The notes: a model not told the origin generated them from the letters alone. 64,000 nt of DNA from Patescibacteria group bacterium (GCA_018817125.1 JAHIUN010000005.1:62001-126000); one strand, 5' to 3'. Positions 8,172-17,020 are shown, numbered from the stretch's first letter. A program made the numbers and translations.

Positions 8172-8248
8172 TATTTTGAAGTTAAAAATTTAATACTCAG
8201 ATTTCAAAATATTTATCAAAAGTGTCAAATTGACTTATTCAATATTAT

Positions 8249-8277
8249 ATTATAGCATAAAGTTGTTAATTTAACAA
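8249..8277 (-). promoter_or_regulatory. Sigma70-type promoter for the PrsW-like gene
   Basis: Minus-strand TTGTTA, 17 bases, TATAAT. The plus strand of the same AT-rich patch has TTGACT at 8230 with only weak -10 candidates for murA. Confidence 0.65.
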
Positions 8278-8397
8278 TAGTATGCTCTTATAAAATTGTT
8301 TAAAGGTATAGCTGTGGCTGTTGGTATGGGTGTAGTTAAAAGGTTTAGTCTCTTTTGTGACCAGTCGCTATAACCACAACGACAACCAAATAAAATT

Positions 8398-9657
8398 ATG
8401 CACACACACCGTTTTCTCATTACAGGCGGAGAGCAATTAAACGGAGAAGCCCGCGTGAGCGGATCCAAAAATGCGGCTTTGCCTATCATTGCCGCTTCAC
8501 TGCTTACCGATGAGCCTGTTATTCTCCGCAACGTGCCGGATATTGCGGATATTTATACCATGCAGCACATTCTGCACTTTATTGGTGTGAAAACGGAATT
8601 TGAAAACAATACTTTAAAAATCCATGCCAAAGGAGTGGCGAATGTAGAAATCGAGCATGAATTGGTAAGTAAGTTACGCGGATCCAGTTTGTTTTTAGGG
8701 GCTTTGTTATCCAGAAACGGTGATGTGCGCCTGGCTTATCCCGGTGGATGCCCTCTTGGCAAACGTCCGATTGATGCCCATTTACAGGCGCTTGAAGCGT
8801 TGGGCGCTAAAGTTTTAGAATCCGAAGATATCCTCCACCTCCAATGCGACAACCTTATCGGCGCCGCGTTCACGATGACGGAAGCCAGTGTGACGGCGAC
8901 TGAAAACGCCATTATCGCGGCAGTTCTTGCTGAAGGTAAAACCGTTATCCGATTAGCCGCCTGCGAACCGCACGTGCAGGATCTATGTAACTTTTTAGTT
9001 AAAATGGGGGCGGAAATCGAAGGCATCGGCACTCATAAACTCAAAATCCATGGCGTTAAAAAACTTCATGGGGTTGAATACCGCGTTACCTCCGATTACC
9101 TCGAAGCCGGAACCCTGGTCCTCGCCGCCGCCATCACGCAGGGAACGGTCGATGTTTTAGATGTTGTTCCCCGTCATCTGGATATCTTCTGGCAGAAACT
9201 CCGCGAAGTCGGCGTGCATTTTGAACTGGGCGAAGATATGGTCCGCGTCCTTCCTTCCAAACACTTAAAAGCCATCCGTCTGCAAACCGCCATTTTTCCC
9301 AGCTTTCCCACCGACCTTCAGGCACCATTCACAACTCTCCTCACACAAGCGGAAGGAAAGAGTTTTATTTTCGAGACCTTATTCGACGGCCGTCTTCAGT
9401 ACTTATATGAACTGGAAAAGATGGGATTAAAGCCAAAAATCCTCAATCCTTATCAGGCTGAGATCGAGGGTCCCGTTTCTCTAAGAGGCGCGTCGGTCAA
9501 TAGCTGTGATATCCGCGCCGGCGCCGCTATTGTCCTCGCAGCCCTTGCTGCCGAGGGGCAAACAGAAGTATCCGATATCTATTACATCGATCGCGGTTAC
9601 GAGAAATTGGATGAGAAACTGAATAGCTTGGGGGCGAAGATTGAGAGGGTGAAATAA
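8398..9657 (+). CDS. murA: UDP-N-acetylglucosamine 1-carboxyvinyltransferase (MurA)
   Basis: MurA transfers enolpyruvate from phosphoenolpyruvate to UDP-GlcNAc, the first committed step of peptidoglycan synthesis in the cytoplasm. At 419 residues it has family length. The N-terminal SGSKNAAL (21-28) carries the conserved Lys-Asn pair, and PGGCPLGKRPIDAH carries the catalytic cysteine at residue 118, so the enzyme is of the Cys type expected to react with fosfomycin. The conserved TDLQAP segment with its Asp is also present. It is transcribed divergently from the PrsW-like gene; its ATG is preceded by AT-rich DNA without a Shine-Dalgarno sequence. It fits the class A penicillin-binding protein at 21915. 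Confidence 0.97.
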   Translation: MHTHRFLITGGEQLNGEARVSGSKNAALPIIAASLLTDEPVILRNVPDIADIYTMQHILHFIGVKTEFENNTLKIHAKGVANVEIEHELVSKLRGSSLFLGALLSRNGDVRLAYPGGCPLGKRPIDAHLQALEALGAKVLESEDILHLQCDNLIGAAFTMTEASVTATENAIIAAVLAEGKTVIRLAACEPHVQDLCNFLVKMGAEIEGIGTHKLKIHGVKKLHGVEYRVTSDYLEAGTLVLAAAITQGTVDVLDVVPRHLDIFWQKLREVGVHFELGEDMVRVLPSKHLKAIRLQTAIFPSFPTDLQAPFTTLLTQAEGKSFIFETLFDGRLQYLYELEKMGLKPKILNPYQAEIEGPVSLRGASVNSCDIRAGAAIVLAALAAEGQTEVSDIYYIDRGYEKLDEKLNSLGAKIERVK

Positions 9658-9690
9658 TTTTCATTTTTCAATTTTCAATTTTCACTTTAG
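9657..9690 (+). repeat. Heptad microrepeat spacer
   Basis: Reiterated 7-mers of the type CAATTTT between murA and pheS, followed by a 6-bp hairpin (CTTTAG/CTAAAG). Confidence 0.55.
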
Positions 9691-9721
9691 AATGGTGTCT
9701 GAATCCTAAAGTTGTTATTTT

Positions 9722-10768
9722 ATGCAGGAAAAAATCCAGAAACTCAAATCCGATATGCTGGTTAACCTGAAGGCGGCATCGTCCGAATCAGCCATCAAAG
9801 ACGTCGAAGTGAAATACCTGGGGCGACAGGGTTTGTTTAACGACATCATGAAGAGCCTGAAGGATTTATCGGATGATGATAAGCGAATTGTCGGTAAATT
9901 GGCCAATGAAACTAAAAAAGAGCTGGAAGCTGCTGCTGAAAAGCGTTATTCCGAGTTGGAAGGCGAAAAATTGGACGCTATTGCGGATGAGGAGTGGATT
10001 GACGTGACCGTTCCCGGCAAAAAGCCTGCAGTGGGGCATCGTCACCTCATCTCTAAATTCATAGATGATCTGGAAATGATTTTTGCGAAGATGGGTTTTT
10101 CGGTCGCCGATGGTCCGGAAGTGGAACTGGAGCATTACAATTTCAATCAGCTCAATATTCCCGATGACCACCCCGCCCGCGATATGCAGGATACGTTCTG
10201 GCTGAAAGATCTGAAAAAACACGTGCTTCGCACTCAAACATCTCCGGTACAGATCCGACATATGGAAACACATGAACCGCCCATCCGCATCATCGCTATG
10301 GGCAAAACGTTCCGAAAAGACAGCGACGCTACCCATTCGCCCATGTTTCATCAAATTGAAGGGCTGATGGTGGATGAAAATATTTCGATGGCCAATCTGA
10401 AAGCCGTCATGACTCAAATGCTTCAGCAGATTTTTGAAGATACTAGCATCAAAACCCGATTTCGTGTCAGCTATTTCCCTTTTGTCGAACCGGGAATGGA
10501 AGTGGATTGTACCTGCCCTATTTGCCATGGAGACGGCAAGTTGGATACAGGGGTTCCCTGCCGGCTTTGTAAACAGTGTGGCTGGCTCGAAATTGCCGGT
10601 GCGGGTATGGTGCATCCTCAGGTGCTGGAAAACGTTGGTTATGACCCCAAAAAATACACGGGTTTTGCCTTCGGAATCGGCATTGACCGCATGGTGATGA
10701 TTAAATACCGTGTGAACCACTTGCGATTGTTTTTTGAGAATGATTTGCGTTTTATAAATCAATTTTGA
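9722..10768 (+). CDS. pheS: Phenylalanyl-tRNA synthetase alpha chain
   Basis: The catalytic alpha chain of the (alpha-beta)2 class II synthetase that charges tRNA-Phe. Its 348 residues include an N-terminal coiled-coil arm (about 1-90), motif 2 with FRKDSDATHSPMFHQIEG and motif 3 with FGIGIDRMVMIKY near the C-terminus. A CxxC-type knuckle (CTCPICHGDG...CRLCKQCGW) sits before the AGAGMVHP segment, as in Firmicutes-type PheS. The beta-chain gene pheT is not next to it, which is unusual because pheS and pheT are often adjacent. It ends with TGA, showing that UGA is a stop in this genome. Confidence 0.96.
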   Translation: MQEKIQKLKSDMLVNLKAASSESAIKDVEVKYLGRQGLFNDIMKSLKDLSDDDKRIVGKLANETKKELEAAAEKRYSELEGEKLDAIADEEWIDVTVPGKKPAVGHRHLISKFIDDLEMIFAKMGFSVADGPEVELEHYNFNQLNIPDDHPARDMQDTFWLKDLKKHVLRTQTSPVQIRHMETHEPPIRIIAMGKTFRKDSDATHSPMFHQIEGLMVDENISMANLKAVMTQMLQQIFEDTSIKTRFRVSYFPFVEPGMEVDCTCPICHGDGKLDTGVPCRLCKQCGWLEIAGAGMVHPQVLENVGYDPKKYTGFAFGIGIDRMVMIKYRVNHLRLFFENDLRFINQF

Positions 10769-10781
10769 CCAAGATTTATAA

Positions 10782-10817
10782 GATTAATAAGATGACCATG
10801 ATCCTATTTTATTAATC
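10782..10817 (+). repeat. Inverted repeat after pheS
   Basis: GATTAATAA (10782-10790) and TTATTAATC (10809-10817) form a 9-bp AT hairpin. It could be a weak terminator or mRNA end structure; there is no clear T-run. Confidence 0.35.
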
Positions 10818-10843
10818 AGATGTGTCGCATTAACTAAAATATT

Positions 10844-11290
10844 ATGAAAAAGGTTGTTATCGGCTCCGATCACGCGGGCTATCAAATGAAAGAACAGATT
10901 AAAAAAGAGCTGGGTGACCAGTATGAGTTTGTTGATGTGGGGCCGGATAGTGACAATGATGTGGATTATCCGATTTATGCCGAAAAGGTTGGTCAGCAAG
11001 TAGCTTTAAGTCCCGATTCCCAAGGGGTTGTTATTTGCGGAAATGGAGTGGGCATTTCGATTGCCGCCAATAAGGTTAATGGAATCAGATGCGGGCTTGC
11101 TTATAGCATTGATGCCGCCAGATGCGCCCGTCAGCATAATGATGTCAATGTTGTTTCTGTTGGGGGTCGGTCACCGATGATGGATGATCCGGTTGAAATT
11201 GTGAAGACCTTTTTAACAACCGATTTTTCCGGCGAAGAACGCCATACGAGGCGCGTAAAACAAATAATGGACATAGAAAAGCATAATTAA
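10844..11290 (+). CDS. rpiB: Ribose-5-phosphate isomerase B
   Basis: Interconverts ribose 5-phosphate and ribulose 5-phosphate in the non-oxidative pentose phosphate pathway. The 148-residue length is typical of RpiB/LacAB proteins. The N-terminal IGSDHAGY loop, the catalytic cysteine in VVICGNGVGISI (about residue 65) and the active-site His in ARQHNDVNV are all present. It is followed after 9 bases by rpe, so the two enzymes that use ribulose 5-phosphate are co-transcribed and probably supply nucleotide precursors. Confidence 0.95.
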   Translation: MKKVVIGSDHAGYQMKEQIKKELGDQYEFVDVGPDSDNDVDYPIYAEKVGQQVALSPDSQGVVICGNGVGISIAANKVNGIRCGLAYSIDAARCARQHNDVNVVSVGGRSPMMDDPVEIVKTFLTTDFSGEERHTRRVKQIMDIEKHN

Positions 11291-11299
11291 TTTTTTCAT

Positions 11300-11971
11300 T
11301 TGGCGACAAAATCACTTTCATTTCGGGAGGTAAAGAAAAAAATCAGAATCGCGCCGTCGATCCTGGGAGCGGATTATGGTGACCTGAACCATTATCTCCA
11401 AAAACTCGAGCCATTTTCAGACTTATTCCATGTGGATGTGATGGACGGCAATTTTGTGCCCAATCTCTCCATTGGGGCTATGGTGGTGAATGATATAAAA
11501 ACCACCATTCCGCTCGACTGCCATTTAATGATCAACCACCCGGAAGAATACATCGAATCATTTGCCAAGGCGGGCGCTCATATCATCACCGTTCACGCGG
11601 AAGCGACCCGGGATCTGAAAAAAACCATTGAAAAAATCCAAAGTTTTGGCTGTTTGGCCGGGGTTTCCCTTAATCCTAAAACGCCTGTCAGTAAAATAGA
11701 AAAGATCCTACCTATTGTCGACATGGTTCTCGTTATGTCTGTTGAGCCGGGTTTTGGCGGGCAATCATTTATGCCTGAAGTGGTGTCTAAAATCGTTCAG
11801 ATCCGAAAAGCCTACCCTGAACTGGATATCGAGGTCGACGGTGGAATCACTCATAAGACCGCTCCTTTATGCAAATCGGCGGGTGCCAATATCTTTGTAG
11901 CAGGCTCTTACATCCTAAAAGCTGACAACCCCAAAGAAGCGACGGAGAAACTAAGGAAGTCCGTTTCTTAA
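11300..11971 (+). CDS. rpe: Ribulose-phosphate 3-epimerase
   Basis: Interconverts ribulose 5-phosphate and xylulose 5-phosphate; a TIM-barrel metalloenzyme of 223 residues. Family motifs are IAPSILGADYGDL, DVMDGNFVPN with the catalytic Asp, a metal His in CHLMI, MSVEPGFGGQSF and VDGGITHKTAP with the second catalytic Asp. The only suitable start is TTG, which gives an N-terminal extension of about 16 residues before the usual beginning. The last codons overlap the convergent 72-codon gene by 4 bases. Confidence 0.95.
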   Translation: MATKSLSFREVKKKIRIAPSILGADYGDLNHYLQKLEPFSDLFHVDVMDGNFVPNLSIGAMVVNDIKTTIPLDCHLMINHPEEYIESFAKAGAHIITVHAEATRDLKKTIEKIQSFGCLAGVSLNPKTPVSKIEKILPIVDMVLVMSVEPGFGGQSFMPEVVSKIVQIRKAYPELDIEVDGGITHKTAPLCKSAGANIFVAGSYILKADNPKEATEKLRKSVS

Positions 11972-12186
11972 AATTCTGGCGGGTCAATATCGCTTCTTAA
12001 AATGCGCCTTACAGGATTGCGGAAGTCATACACTCCTTCTTCAAAGCTTTTAACAATATCCAGGACTTCCTCAGGGCTCATTCCTGTTAAGTCAAAACCG
12101 GTATCATGGAAAAGCTGCTGCAGATCTTCAGGAACATTTGTTTCTCCTATTTGTGGTGTAGTGGTACTTATCTCGAGAGCGCTCAT
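11968..12186 (-). CDS. Small hypothetical protein (72 residues)
   Basis: Not recognised. Acidic, with a likely helical segment (VPEDLQQLFHDTGFDLTGMSPEEVLDIVKSFEEG). It is convergent with rpe, sharing 4 bases, and lies 40 bases downstream of the alpha/beta hydrolase gene on the same strand, so it may be in that transcript. No signal peptide. Confidence 0.55.
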   Translation of the reverse strand: MSALEISTTTPQIGETNVPEDLQQLFHDTGFDLTGMSPEEVLDIVKSFEEGVYDFRNPVRRILRSDIDPPEF

Positions 12187-12226
12187 AAGAATATTTTATT
12201 TATGTGGACAATATAGCATAAGCTTT

Positions 12227-12967
12227 TTAAACAGTGGTTAAGTGAATTTTAAGTTGCTCAGCAATTGTCTTGGCCCTTTGTGTCCGTATAAATAAGAAGT
12301 GATCTAAGTTTTCGATTTGTTCATGGACAATATTCGGCAATTTTAGATTACTGTCCTGGTAATTGAAAAATGTGTCTAATTTTCCGTTTAAAATCACAAT
12401 TTTACATTTTTGTGTAAAAATCATCTCCCTGTAAATGTCTTTGAGCAGTTTAAAATTGAATAAACTAAATAATTTATAAAAAGGTTGCCGTCTTTCTAAT
12501 CGTAAATATTCTTTCCATTTTCTGAAGAAGCTTTTGCCAAGGCCCGTGATTAAAGTTTTTATTAAATTCCTTTTTCCAATTTGCCTGAATGTTTTATTTA
12601 CTGGCGCAAGCATGATTATTTTATCAGCCATTTCGCTATGATGTTCTGCAAATTCATTGGCAATGGAACAGCCAAGTGAATAACCTACCAAAATTACCTT
12701 TTTCGTGATTTTTTCTTTTTCCAAAATTAGTCGGATATCTTCAACATAATTATTTAGATACGGACTTTTGCATTTTGAGTACACAATCCCTCTCAGTTCA
12801 ATCAAAATAATATTTTTTTTAATCGCCTTCAGACAATGGCGGAAGATGGAACTGGTTGAAAAAAGACCATGTAAAAAAACCACTGTTTCTTCCGAACCGT
12901 TATCAATGAACTGATAATAAACCGGATGGTTTTTGTTTTGGATTTTTTTGAAGTTTTGTTTTTTCAT
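12227..12967 (-). CDS. Alpha/beta hydrolase
   Basis: A 246-residue serine hydrolase of the alpha/beta fold. The oxyanion HG motif (FLHGLFS, about 32-38), the nucleophile elbow G-Y-S-L-G (about 96-100), a likely catalytic Asp in NGKLDTFF and a His in NLDHFLF near the C-terminus give a complete triad. A Lys/Phe-rich cap is inserted at about 125-185. The substrate cannot be told from sequence. The gene is visibly richer in AT than the genes around it (many AAA, TTT and ATT codons), which could reflect transfer. Confidence 0.8.
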   Translation of the reverse strand: MKKQNFKKIQNKNHPVYYQFIDNGSEETVVFLHGLFSTSSIFRHCLKAIKKNIILIELRGIVYSKCKSPYLNNYVEDIRLILEKEKITKKVILVGYSLGCSIANEFAEHHSEMADKIIMLAPVNKTFRQIGKRNLIKTLITGLGKSFFRKWKEYLRLERRQPFYKLFSLFNFKLLKDIYREMIFTQKCKIVILNGKLDTFFNYQDSNLKLPNIVHEQIENLDHFLFIRTQRAKTIAEQLKIHLTTV

Positions 12968-13020
12968 TTTTTGTAAAAGACGCGCCCATTATACTCTTAA
13001 TTGCTATAGGGGGGAATGGT

Positions 13021-13383
13021 TTAAAGTTCTAGTTCTAATCCCTCCAGTCCAATTCTTTTAAGATGTTCCCTAAGCGCTCTGATAATCACAAAACGTTTAA
13101 AAGATGTTGCCACCTCAGCTTCCCGCCTCGCTACATCATCGTATGGCAGGGTATTCATTAGGTTCCGCCTGATCTGTTCACGTGGCAATTGCGTGCTAGT
13201 CAGCGCTTCTTTAATGCCACTGTTTTTCGTGAAATCAAAAATATCCCGCGGATCCATACACATCCCCAGTCCGATTTCATAAATCGTGTTCAGATCTTTT
13301 TCCGGAATACCCACATGGCCCATCTGGCGGATGAATTCTTTCAGAGTAAGATTTCTTTTTTCAGTATTGTTTGGTTGTGCCAT
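13021..13383 (-). CDS. Hypothetical protein (120 residues)
   Basis: Not recognised; helical, begins MAQPNNTEKRNLTLKEF. The open frame extends to an ATG at 13419, but the -10 box of the promoter lies inside that extension, so I chose the ATG at 13383, about 18 bases after the expected transcription start. It is divergent from the TPR/RelA-like gene, with overlapping -35 boxes. Confidence 0.6.
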   Translation of the reverse strand: MAQPNNTEKRNLTLKEFIRQMGHVGIPEKDLNTIYEIGLGMCMDPRDIFDFTKNSGIKEALTSTQLPREQIRRNLMNTLPYDDVARREAEVATSFKRFVIIRALREHLKRIGLEGLELEL

Positions 13384-13407
13384 GGTGCCTTTGGTTAGAA
13401 GGGGTGT

Positions 13408-13436
13408 ATTGTAAAACATAAATTATCTTTTGACAA
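13408..13436 (-). promoter_or_regulatory. Sigma70-type promoter, left-facing
   Basis: Minus-strand TTGTCA, 17 bases, TACAAT. Its -35 box (13431-13436) overlaps the -35 box of the right-facing promoter at 13430-13435. Confidence 0.75.
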
Positions 13437-13458
13437 ATTATTTTATTTTTTGTTTAAT
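13430..13458 (+). promoter_or_regulatory. Sigma70-type promoter, right-facing
   Basis: TTGACA, 17 bases, TTTAAT. It shares five bases of -35 with the divergent promoter, so the two should compete for polymerase. Predicted leader about 14 bases. Confidence 0.75.
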
Positions 13459-13478
13459 TATAACCTTAACTATTCCAT

Positions 13479-15620
13479 ATGACCGAGCATGATCTTCCGT
13501 CTAATGAAGAGGCTGAGCGTTATTTTGAACGTGCTAAAATAATGCTCGATTCCCACCTGGTTTCTCGCGAAGAGGCAACGGGAAGCGCTTTGGATAACGC
13601 AAAAAAAGCATTTGAGCTTCAGCCAGAGAATCCTCACTATTTTAATTTGTTTTTGCAGACGTCTCTGGCTACACGCCAGTCTGTTTTTCAATTGAGCTCA
13701 CAAGAGATTCTTGAAAAAGCTTTTCAGGTTCCCAAATGCCAGGAGGCAGTTCTGTTTGTCATTAACCATGTCAGGAATCAGCTTATGGATTTAATGGCAA
13801 GTGATCCTGAATCTTTTAAAAAGGTTTCTTTTGTTCCTGAAATGGAGCTTTTGGAAAAGTTTAAAAATATTCATCCTAAACCGGAAATCCTGCACGCACT
13901 TTATTTTTTATATAAGTTATCCGGCCGTCAGCATGAGGGCATGATATTTTTTAAACAGGCGGCTGAGGCACAGCCGGAAAATTATGGTCATCATTATATT
14001 ATGGCCTGCAAAAATCAGGAACGTTATCAGGAACTAATCGAATATTATGAGAAGAATGAGGTTATTTTACAGCCAGTTATGTCGGAAGTTCATTTAACAG
14101 TTGTGGCAGTGGCTTATGAAAAAAGAGCAGCCGGCTTAGATTGGCAGATTCGCATCCATTTTAAAAATAAGGGTATGCCTGCCACGTCCTTAGAAGATTA
14201 TAGAAAAGCCAGGGCTATTTATGAAAAAATAGCTTCATCCTATCAGCCTATTCTTAGCGGTGGGCAGTCGGTATCGCCGGATGGAGCATTGGCAATTATT
14301 AATCATGCCCAGTCTTTTTTCCAGGAGGCCCAGTGCCTCGCCTTTTTATCGGACGATCAAGAAGACAGGAATGATGAAGTTTTTGAGCTTAAGAAAACGG
14401 CCTTTGATATTTTAAACCGGATTATCGAACGGATGGGTGAGATCGATTACCCGAAATCTTCTGATATGTATGAATATTTATTATTGGCCAAGACCCATCT
14501 CTTATCCGCCTCCGCGAATGCCCGTTTTGGCATTGAGGCCATAGAAAAAGCGATTGGAATAGCCCATGAATTAGCAGATGATGAGCGTTTCCGCGATCTT
14601 GGGTTCGAAAATATTTTATTAGATAATTTGCAGATTTTATTAAGTATCAGAGGCGGTTTATTAAAGGAGGAGCCTGTGGATACGAGTGAGAGAGAACTTC
14701 TTCTTTTGGGTTCATTAATGAAAAATTGGAAACAGCTCGAAGGTTATGCCAAACTCATTCAATTTTACCTGGAGATCGGACAAAACAAGGAAGCTTATCG
14801 TATTGAACAATTCTGCGCCATTGTCCCGTTCCTGGAGGACCTTATTAAACTGGATAAATTTGGACGCCAGGATTTTATCAGCAGTGCTTTGGGTTTGGCA
14901 GAAGTGCCAGATAGCAAAAATGTCACTGATTATAATGCGGCGCTTAAAAAAGTATATGATTCATTAGAAGCTACACAGATCGAATTAACACAACATGTCC
15001 AACCGCTGTATGAAGCTTTGGAACCCTGTCATCAGAGATATAAAGATTATTTAGCAAAGATCGCTCCTGAACATGCCATTATTCAATCCCGTATTAAGAA
15101 TATTTACTCCATTATTCTCAAGCTTTTAAAAGAAGATCATGCCAGCATTCCAGAAGTTACTGATCTTTTGGCTTTTCGCGCTTTGACTGATACCGAAGAA
15201 GAAGTAAGGGAACTTTACGAAAAAGTCCGCCTTGGAATGAGGAAAGATAAGCCCATGAAAGAGTGGATCACTATTGATAAACCTACTAAAACCAATTACC
15301 GGTCTATGGATATTACCGGTTATGTCCAGGGTGATGATGTGCAGCTGCAAGTCCAGATCCGCCCTAAGGCTATTGAGGCGGAAATCAGCGCCGGTTTGGC
15401 GCATCATGGCCATTATAAACGTGAATCCGGCTGGGAGCTGGAAAGGAAAATCAATAAGAATCCCATTAAATACATGACCCTTCTTTATGAAATTATTGGC
15501 AGGTTGTGGCATGCCTATCGTTTTATCCGTGATTCAGAAATACCCCATGCTTTGCATGAGCTTTTGGAGATTTACCAGAATCCACCCTTACCGCATTTAC
15601 CAGATCAGCCAAGTAAATGA
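13479..15620 (+). CDS. TPR protein with C-terminal RelA/SpoT-like nucleotidyltransferase domain
   Basis: 713 residues with no signal peptide. The N-terminal two-thirds is helical with TPR-like units (ALDNAKKAFELQPENP near 42; FFKQAAEAQPENYGHHY near 156). Residues about 536-647 follow the RelA/SpoT synthetase pattern: RIKNIYSIILK, then VTDLLAFRAL with the metal-binding Asp (about 562), DKPTKTNYRSMDI, LQVQIRP (about 623) and AEISAGLAHHGHYK. The position normally occupied by the catalytic Glu in the E-V-Q-I-R motif is Gln, and the usual His after YRS is Asp, so it may be inactive or altered. There is no HD hydrolase, TGS or ACT domain. It could sense or make an alarmone-like nucleotide; this is inference. 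Confidence 0.7.
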   Translation: MTEHDLPSNEEAERYFERAKIMLDSHLVSREEATGSALDNAKKAFELQPENPHYFNLFLQTSLATRQSVFQLSSQEILEKAFQVPKCQEAVLFVINHVRNQLMDLMASDPESFKKVSFVPEMELLEKFKNIHPKPEILHALYFLYKLSGRQHEGMIFFKQAAEAQPENYGHHYIMACKNQERYQELIEYYEKNEVILQPVMSEVHLTVVAVAYEKRAAGLDWQIRIHFKNKGMPATSLEDYRKARAIYEKIASSYQPILSGGQSVSPDGALAIINHAQSFFQEAQCLAFLSDDQEDRNDEVFELKKTAFDILNRIIERMGEIDYPKSSDMYEYLLLAKTHLLSASANARFGIEAIEKAIGIAHELADDERFRDLGFENILLDNLQILLSIRGGLLKEEPVDTSERELLLLGSLMKNWKQLEGYAKLIQFYLEIGQNKEAYRIEQFCAIVPFLEDLIKLDKFGRQDFISSALGLAEVPDSKNVTDYNAALKKVYDSLEATQIELTQHVQPLYEALEPCHQRYKDYLAKIAPEHAIIQSRIKNIYSIILKLLKEDHASIPEVTDLLAFRALTDTEEEVRELYEKVRLGMRKDKPMKEWITIDKPTKTNYRSMDITGYVQGDDVQLQVQIRPKAIEAEISAGLAHHGHYKRESGWELERKINKNPIKYMTLLYEIIGRLWHAYRFIRDSEIPHALHELLEIYQNPPLPHLPDQPSK

Positions 15621-16765
15621 TCGCTTCGCCTGAGCGTGAGCCAGCCCATCAGCATAAATGCGCCTACCGCGATTGTGATCCAAAGGTAAGTGTCTGGTAG
15701 GAAGAGAAAAGCGATGGTCAAAATGGCACTACTTATTAAACGCGCGATGGTCAGATAAATTTCCCGGTTCAGGTTGAAATGGACGGGGTGGATTTTACTG
15801 CCGTAAGCGTATAAGTATGAGTCGGCAAACGTCTGGTGCATGGTTTCGGCAAAGCGGTTGAACAGCTGGACACCCCATACGTAAATCAATGACGGATAAA
15901 ATCCCACAGACGCGTATAAAACAGCTCCCAGCGACCGTATAAAAGTTAACCGTGAAAATATAACCGTTCGTTTTCGTTTGTCGAACCAGTGTCCGGACAG
16001 CCTTGTCAGCAAAGTGGCCACAAGTGTTGTGACGCCAACCAGAATACCTAATTCTTTAATATTTCCGATAAACAGGGCAAAAGCCAGTATCCAGGCATTG
16101 CTGATGAAATGCTGGGTGAACCCTTCCCAGAAATGTGCCGGACGGATAGCTTTGAGTTCAGGTTTTTTCAGCATTGCCCTGATTTCTTTAAAACCATAAG
16201 TGCCGTCATGCGCCGGCGCGCGGAAAAATAAGATCGGAAACAGACTTAAAAGCCCTGCGATACTTCCTAGCACAAAGGTCGCATTGAATGAGACAGAAAA
16301 ACTCACCCACCCCCCAATAATCGGCGCTATAAATCCGGTGACTATTTTAATAATAGCGAGCCAGCTCATCTGTTTGCCGATTTTTTGGTAATCCGTATTG
16401 GACGCGAAAAACCAGTGCCGTATCATCCAGTAAAAACTGATATACAGGGTCATAAAAATGGTCGCGGGTATGATCATCCGTATATTATCGGTTGTTGTTT
16501 GCCCGAAGAACCATAAAGACATCACATAAAAGACCATCCCCATCGCCATAAAGTACTTAGGTTTTCCGGATTTCATGGCGATATTAAATATCGGAATGAA
16601 CAGAATTGCGTAAAATACATTCCAAATAAACGTGAAGGCAAACACGGCGCTGATGGAGTGGAAGAGTTTGTAAATAAAAATGGGCAGCACAATAATCAGC
16701 ATGGTGTCGCCGAATTGAAAAAGGGCTTCGTGGATGTAAAAGAGGCGGAGGTTGCGCTGTTTCAT
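15605..16765 (-). CDS. Major facilitator superfamily-like transporter
   Basis: 386 residues with about ten to twelve hydrophobic helices and short basic loops, the pattern of an MFS carrier. A basic loop in the middle (LSGHWFDKRKRTVIFSR, about 257-273) resembles the G-x-x-x-D-(R/K) signature between helices. The substrate is unknown. The gene is convergent with the TPR/RelA-like gene, overlapping it by 16 bases. A TATAAT box lies about 20 bases before the ATG but lacks a good -35 partner. Confidence 0.7.
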   Translation of the reverse strand: MKQRNLRLFYIHEALFQFGDTMLIIVLPIFIYKLFHSISAVFAFTFIWNVFYAILFIPIFNIAMKSGKPKYFMAMGMVFYVMSLWFFGQTTTDNIRMIIPATIFMTLYISFYWMIRHWFFASNTDYQKIGKQMSWLAIIKIVTGFIAPIIGGWVSFSVSFNATFVLGSIAGLLSLFPILFFRAPAHDGTYGFKEIRAMLKKPELKAIRPAHFWEGFTQHFISNAWILAFALFIGNIKELGILVGVTTLVATLLTRLSGHWFDKRKRTVIFSRLTFIRSLGAVLYASVGFYPSLIYVWGVQLFNRFAETMHQTFADSYLYAYGSKIHPVHFNLNREIYLTIARLISSAILTIAFLFLPDTYLWITIAVGAFMLMGWLTLRRSDHLLG

Positions 16766-16848
16766 TGTTTTTGCTTAGCGATTAGGGATTATAGTATAAA
16801 AACTTGCTATTAAATACTCTTTTTATTAAAATAGCTGAGCTTTGATAG

Positions 16849-16924
16849 GCGCCTGTAGCTCAGGGGATAGAGCGTCCGGTTGCGGTCCGGGAGGTCGCAG
16901 GTTCGATTCCTGCCAGGCGCACCA
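16849..16924 (+). tRNA. tRNA-Arg (anticodon GCG)
   Basis: The full cloverleaf is readable: acceptor GCGCCTG/CAGGCGC, D stem GCTC/GAGC, anticodon stem TCCGG/CCGGG (one G-U pair), loop TTGCGGT, T stem GCAGG/CCTGC with TTCGATT, discriminator A and an encoded CCA. The anticodon at positions 34-36 is GCG, which reads CGC and CGU. Most bacteria use ACG edited to ICG for this box. Confidence 0.95.
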
Positions 16925-16993
16925 CCACTCCAAAATACGTTACGGTTCGCATTTTCTGGGGATCTCGTTTTTTTGGTGCGTGTCGGTAAACTG

Positions 16994-17020
16994 CCCTTTC
17001 GATTTGGAAGGGTTTTGTTT
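16994..17020 (+). terminator. Rho-independent terminator after tRNA-Arg
   Basis: CCCTTTC and GGAAGGG pair around loop GATTT, followed by TTTTGTTT. Confidence 0.75.
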
